Positions 25,240 to 35,494 of a DNA stretch of 64,000 bases are shown here, piece after piece. The notes under the pieces were generated by a model. That model did not search any database, had not been told where the DNA came from, and was given only the letters and a program-made list of their open reading frames with translations. The stretch lies in the NCBI GenBank assembly GCA_019321725.1, contig CM033106.1, positions 17,954,551 to 18,018,550 of the forward strand, in the 5' to 3' direction. The stretch comes from Paulownia fortunei (lineage: Eukaryota > Streptophyta > Magnoliopsida > Lamiales > Paulowniaceae). The translations under genes and the position numbers were made by a program. Each line of letters starts with the position of its first letter. Position 1 is the stretch's first letter.

Positions 25240-26206
25240 ACTTTCCCCTGCACTGTTGGGCAATCCTTTGCTATATGTCCAGGCTTTTTACACTTAAAGT
25301 AACGATTAGTACCACTATAGCATTCTCCAAAATGATTCTTCCCATACTTAGCACATTTAGGCATTTCAACTACAGTAGAAGTATGCCCAACTCTATGATG
25401 CTTTTCATTCCCTTGGTTTGATTTTTGCTCTACTTTCTTCTACTGGTTCAAATTTTTGGTAGTGAATACTTGCTTCTTTTGTTGATGAAATTTCTCAATC
25501 TCTTTCTCATCTAAGTCAGCCATCAAAGCTTTGTCCACCAGTTCCCTGAACTCTGTTAATGAAGACATTCTCACATCTCTTCTAATTTCAGGATTAAGCC
25601 CCTCAAGAAATGATCCATCTTCTCATTGTTGTCTCTAGCAATGTATGGCACGTACTTGCAACCCTGTTCAAATTTTCTCACATAATCACATACAGACATC
25701 CCTACTTGTTTTAACTCCAAAAATTCTTTTACTTTGAGTGACCTAGCATCTCTAGTGAAATACTTATCATAAAAGATTGTTTTAAACCTCTAACAAGTTA
25801 GTTCTTCCATATTCACTGCAAGTTTAGCTCCTTCCCACTAGGTTCTAGCATCCTTCTTTAATAAGAAAATTACACAGAGTACCTTCTCAGCATCATCAAT
25901 TCGCATGTAGTCAAAGATAGTATTCAATGATTTAACTCATTCCTCTGCAACCATAGGATCAGACCCATCATTAAAATCAACAGGTTTTATCTTTCTAAAC
26001 TTTTCAGAAACAGCCTGTGAATTATCCTATCGAGCTTGTGGTGGAAGAAGTTGTTGATTTTGTTCTTGATTTCTTTGTTGCATATCTAGCAATTGTTGTA
26101 TCTGTTCACCATGCATTCTAGTCTGTTGTTGAATGAGATCAGTCAAATTGTCCACCACACTATGATTACCCTCATGATCATCCATTGTCTTCCTTTTTGG
26201 TGCCAT
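25240..26206 (-). pseudogene. Gag, family B (broken)
   Basis: I place the start at 26204-26206 ([13 protein letters not shown]), although an upstream Met is in frame at 26242. The N-terminus is rich in Gln ([19 protein letters not shown]). The middle shows gag-domain text such as [16 protein letters not shown], and the end has two zinc knuckles. In both knuckles a Cys has become Tyr: CAKYGKNHFGEC and YFKCKKPGHIAKDC. Several stops break the gene. Gag binds element RNA and forms the particle. Confidence 0.82.
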
Positions 26207-26381
26207 GACCTGATATACATTGTCCAATCTCATTCCATTCATTAGTCAATAATAAATACATAATCATGATAATAACATGAAATAAAATATAATCAAATAA
26301 GCATAAAGACCAATAAACAAGTAGTTGACTGAGTTTCCCAACCAGGATGTGTTCATATGCCTTCTTCTGTCAACAGGAATG

Positions 26382-26399
26382 ACTAAACCTCTGATACCA
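26382..26399 (-). other. Primer binding site, family B
   Basis: The minus strand reads TGGTATCAGAGGTTTAG five bases inside the LTR end, with 11 leading bases identical to the initiator-Met tRNA complement. Confidence 0.87.
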
Positions 26400-26404
26400 C
26401 AAAC

Positions 26405-28694
26405 TGTAACACCCCTTAACCTAACTATAGAGCTTTAACAAGCTGATACAGTTAAATCAAGAAATGTTAACTTTTCATCAATACTAGAGTTATGGTTTTA
26501 ATAAAAGTTCCCATTTTTAACTATAAGAGAAAGAACTTGAATTATTTTAAACACACCATATACATAAACATAAATCAAAACTGAGTACATCTATTTACAA
26601 AACCATAACAGAGCGGCTTATTTAAAAATAAAATAGAGTTTTCAAAATAAACTACAAAATAGTTCGAAGCATGGCATATGAATAAATCTTTGTTCGGCCG
26701 CTCTAGAGACTCAATCAACCTCTAAACCTGTATATTTCCACCTGGATCACATAAATCTAATGAGCTAAAGGCTCAGTAAGGTGAAATTGATGCAATAACA
26801 AATAGCATATATGCACATCTCATAAATCATTGAATGCATTATTCTATTTAATAACTTTCATTCATAAATCATCCTTTAGGGCCCTTGAAGTGTGGTACCT
26901 AACTAATAGCAATAGACCGTGGTTTTCAGAACCTGTTCATAATGATTGGCCAATAAGAGAAATAATACGGGGTTTCCACACTTGGTCTTTCAACCTCGGG
27001 TATTAGCCTATTCTATCTCATTCATTGTGGCTTTTCTATACCAGTTTTTCAACCTCAAGTATTTTCCACCATTTGTTGGGTCCGTCGGTCCTTTGTCTAT
27101 TGGACAATCAATCAAGTACCAAACTTTCTTGTCAAAAACCTCATTATATTTTCAATAGTATCATGCTTCATCAACCATAAATTCATCAAAAATTACATCA
27201 TTTGACAAATAATGATAATCACATTAAAACATGAACAACATTATATGATTCTTGTGATACAACAAATGAAAGTTTCAACTTACCTCAAGTCCACTTTGTG
27301 CTAAGTGAAAAGGTCAATCTCTTTGGAATATAGGATGTGTTAAAGGCCTAACATAATCAAATCATGTACCATTTAATATCCTTTTTATAAATCACATAAT
27401 CTATTTTAATTAAAATCATATACACTTTTTCAATCATTTGTAAACAATTCCACATTAATTACATGACCTTAAAAATATTGCATACTCCATATTTTACTAC
27501 TAATTCAAGACATTAAATATTAGGGCAGCCACTAAATCACTAATAATTAAAACATGAATATTAGGGCAACCCCTAAAACATATACACAATCCAAATTAAC
27601 ATGACTTGAACTCGGTTCTAACTTAAATTGATTCCTACCTTCAATTAAGCAGCCTAATTGTAATTGTTCACAATCATTTTTAGGTACTTTCAAACATAAT
27701 ATAAGCATTACAAAATCAATAGAAATAAGTAAACTAAGCATATTTCGCAAGATTATCAATTTTGCTAAAAACTAGCTTAATTAACTTGGTTTTGGCTTCA
27801 AGTGTAACCTACTTAAGTTTACAATCATACAAAAACATACTAAAATATGTAACCATCCAAGATACTACAAATTTATTATAAGAAATATTGATAAAGAATA
27901 TACCTTGATTAAGTTGGAATTAAGCTTCAAAATCAACGGTTTTTAAGCTTAAAAGGGTAGAAACTCGTTCTAGTTTGTGTTCTATGGATTCCTATGGATT
28001 GAATTCAATTTTTGTGAGTAGGAGAGTGTGAAAATTTAGGAGAAACTTAGGAGAATAAGGGCCGGTCATTTTTGAGGTGCTTCCACAAGAAATATGGATG
28101 AAAATGATTTCTTTGTCCTTTCAAAGAGAGGTAAGTGGAGGGCTATAATTGGTTGCATCATGCTTGGTGTCTTCTCATGCCAAAAGCCACGTTTATGGGC
28201 TAGAGAGATGATAAAAATTGATGTTTTGGTGTTATAATCAAGTCTAATGTGATTTAGAATGATTCCATGCAACCTAGTCAACCAACCAATCAAATTGCAC
28301 CATTTTGCATTCTTTTACTTCTTAGCCAAATGTAGCATATTTCAATCAAATATTTAGGCAAATAATCACTTTAGAATGTAACAAGTATGGGCAATACAAA
28401 TAATTCATTTCATGATTGTTTAATACATCAATCTTTCTTAACAAAGATATCGAGATTTTCAATGTAAAAAGGCATTTAAGAAATATATTAAAGCAAGAAC
28501 CAAAGGTTTGATCTCATATTCCATGTACTAATGCATGTTAAAACATAACTGGAGCATATAATAACAATTATTTATGTTTGTGAAATCATGTTATTTGTAT
28601 TCCATAATCCGATAATGCGTATTGATTAGATGCATATTGATGCAAAATGCTTATTATTGGCTATGTATGAGATAATTAAGAATTGGGCATTACA
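26405..28694 (-). repeat. Family B LTR (coding-sense 5' LTR)
   Basis: 2290 bp from TGTAACACCCCTTAACC to GGGCATTACA, homologous to 19526-21802. It contains the promoter for the element in coding sense; I cannot point to a definite TATA box. Confidence 0.92.
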
Positions 28695-28699
28695 ATATA

Positions 28700-29460
28700 C
28701 TTGCTGGTTTTTATTTTTAAAACTTTATATATATATAATAACTTGATTAAAACTATATATTTCACCACATATGTGTTTATATATGAGTTTAGGTGATATA
28801 TATAAGTTTGGAGAGGTTATAAATTGAAATATGGTTTGATATTTAAAGAGACACTCAAAACTATCATGATAGAACTTACAATTTTCTGTTGTGATAAGTG
28901 GGCTAGTTTTGCTAAGGTAAATCAGTGATTTTAGGCAAATATAAAATATTATTACATTTCTATACATGTTAGATAAGTGTGGTAAAAATTTAGGAGTGAT
29001 TGGATATGCTTAGGGATGTCAAAATTATCAGAAAACTAAATTAGACAGCAAGAAAATATGAAAATGTGAATCTGTCCCATTTGATAACTTATTATGTTTC
29101 AATCTAGACATATTGTTATTGAGTGTTAACAATTAGGTACATGCTATTAGAGTTATAATACTTCAATTATATGATGTTTACATGTATCTAAGATGAGAAA
29201 TTAAGGTATTTGAGGGATTATATTGGGTTCTTGTTTGTAAAAGCTTGATTTTACCTATATAGCTTGGTGTTTAAGGTCTTAGTATGATATTTTATGCTTT
29301 CAACTTGCCAAATTGGGAATAGTGCTTGATGTTGGGTAATATTATATGCTATTTTACATCTAATATTGGAGGAGAACCATAAACAAATCTAGACTAAGCC
29401 ACCAACTAAATGAAAGGTAAGTAAAGATCCATTTGCAACTACAATGCGTGAACATAGTAC
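28700..29460 (+). repeat. Old family A LTR (A'), third segment
   Basis: It resumes the inverted LTR after the family B insertion and parallels 53830-54535 of the solo LTR: GTTTATATATGAGTT, TTATAAATTGAAA, AGACACTCAAAACTA, then AAGCCACCAACTAAATGAAAGG. It ends near 29460, so the last 0.95 kb of A' and about 0.14 kb of the C2 host sequence are missing. A deletion across the LTR edge explains both. Confidence 0.75.
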
Positions 29461-30040
29461 GTCAATGTGACTAGAAATGGGATCATAGTTATTAAGTCAA
29501 TTAAGGTTTTGACTAATAATTCATGTCCTAGACTTAATTGAAAAATTAGTTGATGGAAAGACCTGGTTTGCACTTGTAATAGAAATAGGTTCGCTTTTTA
29601 TTTCACCTAAGACTACGTAGTCAAGATGCACTACTAGGTGCTTCCCTTGGCATGTGAGGTTCTTAAAATTAAGGAGTTAATTGCAAGATGAATTATTTAA
29701 TTTGATTAGTTAATTGAAATATTACTATTCACTAAGTTGCAAGCTTACTGCTAGCTAGATTATAAATCTAATGGGTCACACACAAAACGAGATGGATCAC
29801 TTATATAAAAAAAAATATCGAAAGAGTTGGATCAAGTTAATTAATGGAGATTAATTAACTTGGAGCTAAAATTAATTTAAAGAGTTAAATTAATTCATCT
29901 AATTAAATAATAAAATTATTTAATTTGACCTAATTAAGATTAGGGGCTATTTAGGAGTAAATTAATTATTTGATTGGATCGATTATATATTAATTTAATG
30001 GATTAAATTAATTTAACCAATTTAAATAATAGAATTAATG
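29461..30040 (+). repeat. Family C LTR C2, third segment
   Basis: It aligns with C1 from about 6030: GGGATCATAGTTATTAAGTC, CCTAGACTTAATTG, then the AATTAATT-rich part. It closes the C2 interval opened at 7139 and shows that everything from 9844 to 29460 was inserted into C2. Confidence 0.75.
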
Positions 30041-30815
30041 GAGATAAGTCTTTGACTTCTTTCCTTATAAGACATAAAGTCTTACTTGGTTTCCATCTAA
30101 GACATTAAGTGTTTAATTCTCTAATTGACTCCCAATAGGCCTCTCCTACGTGCCCATCAGCCCTTGGGCTTGCACTTTAATTGATCTACATCAATTAATT
30201 TAACTTAACTTAATTAATTAATTCAATCAAATAATTAAACGATTCCGCAAGGTCTCATAATCAAATTAGGTCCAATTTAATTAATCTCATTATTTAAATT
30301 GATTAAAATAATTTAACTACTTAAATTAATTTAAAGTCCATTAAATAATCGATCCAATCAATTACTTAATTTACTCCTAAAGAGTCTTGAATCTTTATTA
30401 GGTCCAATTAAATAATCTTATTATTTAATTAGATGGAAAAATTTAACTCTTAAATTAATTATAGCTCTATATTAATTTAATCTCCATTAATTAACTTGAT
30501 CTAACTCCTTGGATATTTTTTTAGATACAAGGGATATGTCTTATTTTGTGCGTGATCCAATAGATTCACAACTAAGCTAGCAGTGTGCTTGTAATTCTTA
30601 CAACTTAGTAAATAATTAATATTCTAATTAATTAATCAAAATAATTAATCTGTCATGGAATTAACTTCTTAATTTCAAGATTCTCAGAAGTCAACAGAAG
30701 TACCTAGCAGTTCATCTTGACTACCTAATTTTAGGTGAAATAGTAAATGAACCTATTTTTGTTATGAGTACCATGCAAGTCTAGTCCTTTCATCAACTAA
30801 TCTCCCAATCAAGTT
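30041..30815 (-). repeat. Inverted piece of a family C LTR
   Basis: In reverse complement this segment matches the same LTR interval as 29525-30040, for example CTTGCATGGTACTCATAAC and GGATCACGCACAAAAT. It therefore forms a large imperfect inverted repeat with its left neighbour. Forward family C sequence resumes at about 30816. Confidence 0.7.
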
Positions 30816-31098
30816 TAGGATATTATGGATGGAAAGAAATAGAGATAAGTTTGGAAATTAAAGGGACCAAATTATAATGAGATTAGGATTGAAGCACCTT
30901 ATAGGGACCAAAAACTAATGGAATTAAAATTTAATTACCTTGTATATAAATATAGAAGGTGGTGGATAAAATTAAGGGGAATTTTTCATTGAAAATTTCG
31001 TCCTCCCTTCCCTCCCTCCTCCCTCTTTCTTTTGGTCTTTTCTTCTTACAAGAAATTATTCATTTCATAAAAAAGGTTCCACCATTTTGATACCAACC
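30816..31098 (+). repeat. Family C LTR C2, last segment
   Basis: Forward C sequence similar to C1 at 6900-7090: TATATAAATATAGAAGG, a pyrimidine-rich stretch at 31000-31040, then AAAAAAGGTTCCACC. It is cut off by the copia element at about 31099. Confidence 0.65.
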
Positions 31099-31128
31099 TA
31101 ATTTAAAACAAGTTTAGTATTTTCAACA

Positions 31129-31141
31129 CCCTCCTTTAAAC
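31129..31141 (-). other. Polypurine tract of the copia element
   Basis: The minus strand reads GTTTAAAGGAGGG immediately before the LTR remnant that begins TGTTGAAAA in coding sense. Confidence 0.75.
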
Positions 31142-31149
31142 TTATTTTA

Positions 31150-31716
31150 TAAGACCAAGAAATATTCTTAGCCTCGCGAAGTCTTCATACTTGAGTGGCT
31201 TAGTGAAGATATCTGTAATCTGATCTTGAGATTTCACGTACTTGACTTGAACTTCTTTCCTCGCAATGCTTTCTCTAATATAGTGGTAGCGAATGTCAAT
31301 ATGTTTGCTTCAGTTATGAAAAACTGGATTCTTGGTCAAAGCAATTGCTGACTTGTTGCCCACACAAATATTTGTTGGTTTTTCTTACAACATGTTCATT
31401 TCTTCAACAAATTTCTTAGTCATATTGCATGACTAACGCATGATGTAGCAGCTATATACTCAGCTTCACAAGTTGATAGAGTGACAATTGGTTGCTTCTT
31501 CGACATTCAGGTGAAGACAGTATCTCTTATAAAAAATACAAAGCCAGTTGTACTTTTTCAATCATTAGTATATCCAACCCAATCACTGTCATTGTATCCG
31601 ACAAGCTTATAATCATTAGAAACTGAATAGAACAAGCCAAAGTTGATTGTACCTTTTAGGTAATGAAGAATTCTCTTAGCAGTCTTGAAGTGGATTGTTG
31701 TAGGATTCTCCATGTA
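31150..31716 (-). pseudogene. Copia RNase H region
   Basis: Read with several stops, the minus strand gives copia RNase H text: ILHYLKGTINFGLFYS, SDWVGYTND, then QPIVTLSTCEAEYIAAT, whose Glu is a catalytic residue, and QITDIFTKPLKYEDFARL at the end. Stops such as the one after GYTND make it non-functional. It continues directly from the RT frame at 31717. Confidence 0.82.
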
Positions 31717-32175
31717 TCAATTGACTAGTCCAATGACATAGAGAATATCTGGTTTTGTACATATTAAATAGCACAAACTTCCGACCAGATTCTTGAAAAG
31801 AGTTGAATTCACACTTTCACCTTCATCATACTTAGATAGTTTAATTCCACATTCCACTAGGGTGCTGATAGGCTTGTAGTTATCTATTTTAAACTTCTTC
31901 AGGATCTCCTTTGCATATCTTTGTTGAAAAATAAAGATACCTGCTTCTTTTTGCTTGATTTTAATGCCAAGATAGTATGCCATTAGACCAATATCTATCA
32001 TCTCAAACTCTTGGGTCATCAATTTTTTAAATTCTTCAAACATCATTGGATCACTGCCAGTAAAAATGAGATCATCTACATAAAGGCACACAATCAAAAT
32101 ATCTCCATCTTTTACCTTTATGTAGGGAGCATGTTCATAAGGGCACTTGAAGAAACCATTTTCTTGGAAGTACTT
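31717..32175 (-). pseudogene. Copia reverse transcriptase, C-terminal half
   Basis: The frame includes the catalytic box CLYVDDLIFTG with both Asp intact, then YYLGIKIKQKEAGIFIFQQR and GSLCYLICTKPDILY. It reads upstream to about 32175 (KYFQENGFFKCPYEHAPYIK), where an unrelated segment begins. The enzyme copies element RNA into DNA. This half is well preserved, but it is separated from its N-terminal half. Confidence 0.9.
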
Positions 32176-32177
32176 GT

Positions 32178-32543
32178 CCTAATTTGATTAGCAGGCCTTG
32201 TGAAACTATTTAATTAATCGATTGGATCAATTAATTAAGTAGGGTTGGATTAACTATAAATAACCAATCAAAAAATTACAAATATTTATGCACACTAAGA
32301 TAGGTTTAATTCCTATGTTATAATTTTATTTCAACTACTTATATAGAATATACATTGTAAACAAATAGTAAATATTTTTAATCATATACACCATTTACAA
32401 AAATAAAATGCTAATAATAAATATAATTATAATTAAAATCTTTAAATTTCATATTGAATATAATTAAATATTAATTCACAAAACCCTAAATCATAATTTA
32501 TGCAAATAAAATTAGGTAATATAATCATGAACAAATACTGTTC
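32178..32543. other. AT-rich insertion inside copia RT
   Basis: RT text breaks between QAPRAWN (coding side, about 32545) and KYFQENGFF (about 32175). The intervening 365 bases contain ATTGGATCAATTAATTAAG, typical of family C LTR, followed by unrelated AT-rich sequence. I see no terminal repeats or target duplication, so it may be filler DNA. Confidence 0.65.
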
Positions 32544-33255
32544 CATGCCCTTGGTGCTTGTTTCAACCTATAAAGAGCTTTATTCAACTTTATAACTTTA
32601 TCTTCTTACCCATTCACTTCATAAACAAAGGTTGTTGGATATAGACTTCTTCGAGAAACCCCTGAGAAAAGCAGACTTTACATTTATTTGATGAATCTTC
32701 CACCTATTTTGTGCTACCAAAGAAATGATTAGTCTTATAGTTTCTAATCGAGCAATTGGAGCAAATGCCTCATCATAGTCAATTCCAATTCTTTGACTAT
32801 AATCTTTTGTAACAAGCCTTGCTTTGTATCTTTCAATTTCTCCTTTAGCATTTCTCTTTGTTTTATTGACCCATTTGACTCCAATAGTCTTGTGCCCTTT
32901 TGGAAGTGAAACTAGTTCCCACGTGTCATTCTTCTCTATTGCCTTGATTTCTTCATCCATCGCACTTCTTGAAAATTCACTGGTTCACAATCTGCGAATA
33001 GGAAAAATAGTGTGAGGTTTTCAAGTCTGTCAGTTACCTCATTGAGATCTTGGAGACTTCTTGTACATTCTTGGTTCCTCTCAGTTAGGAAAGATGGTGG
33101 TGAATCTCTTGGAGTAACTAATATTTGTGAAGTATGTGGAGTAGTGGTTGTTGTTAGACTTCTCCTGATTGTTTTGTTGGTGTCTTCTTATCTTTGAATT
33201 GAGGAAAGAAGTTGAAATCACCTGCATGAGAGTCAAAATTTCATTCTCCTTCTTC
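32544..33255 (-). pseudogene. Copia RT N-terminal half and upstream linker
   Basis: 32619-32960 shows MDEEIKAIEKNDTWELVSLP, GVKWVNKTKRNAKGEIERYK, IGIDYDEAFAPIARLETIRL and INVKSAFLRGF, a standard copia RT start; a frameshift follows. The linker before it (to about 33255) reads through SPPSFLTERNQECTRSLQDL and GDFNFFPQFKDKK. This linker normally follows the integrase, so its position next to the protease marks the deletion. Confidence 0.87.
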
Positions 33256-33261
33256 ATCAAC

Positions 33262-33450
33262 TATCACATTTGAGATTAATTGATGACTCCCATCTTTTGT
33301 GAAAAAATGATGTTACTTTTCCTTTTATCGATATTTTGGATTCATCTCCAAAAGACACATTGCCCGTCACTGATTTGTTTAGTTCTATGAAAGTGCTCCT
33401 TTTTCCATACATGTGATTGCTTGCTCCAGTGTCAAGATACCAGGTATATT
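33262..33450 (-). pseudogene. Copia protease
   Basis: The minus strand reads TWYLDTGASNHMYGKRSTF, the D(T/S)GA active site of copia aspartic proteases, then LNKSVTGNVSFGDESKISIK. It ends abruptly near 33262, where the sequence jumps to the region that normally follows the integrase. Confidence 0.85.
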
Positions 33451-34458
33451 CTCGACTTCATCATTATCTTTATATGCTAGCAACAAGGTTTCTTTCTCCT
33501 CGATTTTTGATTCGGCATAGTTGGTCTTTTCTTCCACCGTGTTTGAGTCACTACATTCTGAAGCATAATGTCCAAATTTATAATAATTATAACATTGAAC
33601 ATGAGATTTATCATACCACGAGGTTGAATTGCCTCTTTTACAGCCTGAACCTCTTGTTGAACTTTTACCTTTCTCATAGAAATTATTGGAATTGTTATTT
33701 CAGCCTCATCCACGACCGTGGTTTCCACCTCTTCCATGGGTTGTATCTCAGCCTCAGCCTCGACCTCGTTGGTTTCTCTCATTGCTAAGGCTTTCATGTT
33801 TCTCATTGAGTTGAACCTTGAGGAGTTGTTCTGTGATCTCCTATTTCTTTTTCTTCTTTTATTCATATGCTTGTAATGACCCCATTAGTTGTTCGACGTT
33901 CAACTCATTTAAATCTTTAGTTTCTTCAATTATCGTAACAATGTGATCAAATTTTGGATCTTGTGAACGGAGTATCTTTTCTATTATTCTTATCTCTTCA
34001 AACTTTTTACCATTTCTTTTTAATTGATTTGTAACAGCCAACACTTTGGTGAAATAATCAGAGATAGACTCGAAAACTTTAATATGTAGAGATTCAAACT
34101 CACCTCTCAATGTTTGGAGATAAATCTTCTTTACTTATTCAGCTCCTTTACACAAGGTTTGTAGCTTGTCCCATGCTTCCTTGGCAGACGTCGCACTTGA
34201 AATCTTTTCAAAGGTATTATCATCAAGAGCTTGATAGATGAGGTAGAGAGCATTCTTGTCCCTATTTCTTGAATCTTTCAAACTCTGTTTCTAAATTGTT
34301 GTTAAAGTACTCACGTTCTCTAGTTCACTATAACCTTTCTTTTCAACTTCCCAAGCATTGTGAGCACCCAAGAGAGCTTTCATCTTAATACTTCAATTAT
34401 CATAATTATCTTTAGTGAGAGTGAAAACTAGAAAGGATGTTGTATCATTATTTGTCAT
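33451..34458 (-). pseudogene. Copia gag (broken)
   Basis: The start is at 34456-34458 (MTNNDTTSFLVFTLTKDNYD). The gag domain is clearest at 33859-34110 (LRGEFESLHIKVFESISDYF, LRSQDPKFDHIVTIIEETKD). A Gly/Arg-rich stretch follows near 33700-33780. One zinc knuckle appears as CYNYYKFGHYASEC near 33560-33600, with Tyr where the second Cys is expected. Several stops and frameshifts break it. Confidence 0.82.
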
Positions 34459-34819
34459 ACCTCTTAATGGAGGCTGAATTTCAAAATTCTGATGACACGA
34501 ATGAATCTAGAATGCCGAAAAACCTTAAGTATGTATTGGCCAAAATCAACGGTCAACGGTCAAAGTCAAAGTAAACTATTTGGTCAGTCAATGCATGAAT
34601 AGTGCTTGATCAAATAGCTCGGCGGCTCAGTCCTTAGCTCAGAACAGCTTGGTCAGCGGCTCGGCTCGGTGTGGCTCAGCTCAACTCAATGGTTTGGCTT
34701 AGAAAAACTTTCAACGCAATCTTACTATAGATAAAAATTTCAAGAAATCTTTTCTGATATAGAAGATCAGTCAAAGTTGCAATCACATAGCATACTTAAT
34801 ATTTTAAAAGATTTCACAA
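34459..34819 (-). promoter_or_regulatory. Copia leader with W-box-like cluster
   Basis: The untranslated leader between primer site and gag. At 34551-34571 the minus strand carries three TTGAC cores within 21 bases, the W-box core bound by WRKY factors. A locally GC-richer stretch of GCTCGG/GGCTCAG repeats follows at 34616-34680. A regulatory role is inference only. Confidence 0.4.
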
Positions 34820-34836
34820 CCGTAGCTCTAATACCA
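34820..34836 (-). other. Primer binding site of the copia element
   Basis: The minus strand reads TGGTATTAGAGCTACGG three bases inside the LTR end, one mismatch from the initiator-Met tRNA complement over the first 12 bases. Confidence 0.85.
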
Positions 34837-34839
34837 CTT

Positions 34840-35248
34840 TGTTGAAATAAAAATGCTCATGAAGAATAATTTGTATTGAAAAATTCATTTATACAAACTA
34901 TTTTTCATTCAAAACACTTAAGATACAACTCAAACTCTCAAAGTTTTTTTTTTCACTCACTTAGAAGCTCAGACTTCTTCTTGATACCTAAGCACAAATA
35001 AGAGGAGTATTTATACTATTTTCAAATCAATCTCAATTACATAATTATATAACCTCAAAATTATAACAACTATACACATCATTCTTCTACACAATTCTAT
35101 AAAAATCTACATAGTTCATATAATTATCTTCATCACCTAACCTTGGAAGCTTCTAAATCATAGATTTGGATTTAATATTAGATTTAAAATTAATTTTTAA
35201 ACTTGGACTTTAATTATTAGACCTAAAACAAGTTTAATATTTTCAACA
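34840..35248 (-). repeat. Copia 5' LTR
   Basis: 409 bp bounded by TGTTGAAA and TTTTCAACA, a typical short inverted LTR end. The remnant of the partner LTR at 31099-31128 has the same last 17 bases apart from one A/G difference. Confidence 0.88.
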
Positions 35249-35494
35249 TCTTTTGGAATGAACTGCAAAAAAAGAGTATAACTAAAACTCTATTCATCGG
35301 ATGGCCAAAGACACACAGACCCTTTTAGTTACATAAAAATATAAATATCCATAGATATGTAGAGTTTAGTATTTTCAACATCTTTTGGAATGAACTGCAA
35401 AAAAAGAGTATAACTAAAACTCTATTCATCGGATGGCCAAAGACACACAGACCATTTTAGTTACATAAAAAAATAAATATCCATAGATATGTAG
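35231..35494. repeat. 132-bp tandem duplication at the copia edge
   Basis: 35231-35362 and 35363-35494 are near-identical; I count three differences. Each copy starts with the last 18 bases of the copia LTR and continues into flanking DNA (TCTTTTGGAATGAACTGC onward). The duplication therefore arose after or during the copia insertion. Confidence 0.9.

Larger units (their letters stand above)
19526..28694 (-). mobile_element. Ty3/gypsy chromovirus family B, full structure, defective
   Basis: A 9.17-kb minus-strand element: LTR 26405-28694, primer site 26382-26399, gag, protease, RT, RNase H, integrase with C-terminal chromodomain, polypurine tract 21803-21816, LTR 19526-21802. It is flanked by the perfect duplication ATATA. 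Counting by eye, the first 250 bases of the two LTRs differ at about 14 sites, mostly transitions, so the insertion is not recent. The coding region carries several stops and frameshifts. It is distinct from family A in LTR sequence but shares the pol layout. It is inserted in the old LTR A'. Confidence 0.93.
31099..35248 (-). mobile_element. Ty1/copia retrotransposon, truncated and integrase-less
   Basis: A minus-strand element with an intact-length 5' LTR (34840-35248), primer site, gag, protease, RT and RNase H, polypurine tract, and only about 29 bases of the 3' LTR (31099-31128). RT and RNase H come after the protease in coding order, which is the copia arrangement, but the integrase that should lie between is missing. 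A foreign segment of about 365 bp sits in RT. No target duplication can be read because the 3' LTR is cut. Confidence 0.9.

Noticed and set aside
21803..26404. Endogenous pararetrovirus considered because of RT and RNase H
   Set aside because: LTRs, a polypurine tract, an integrase and a chromodomain are present, and no movement or coat protein is seen; it is a Ty3/gypsy chromovirus.
33417..33788. 123-codon plus-strand frame
   Set aside because: It is antisense to the copia gag and protease, whose motifs are clear on the minus strand.
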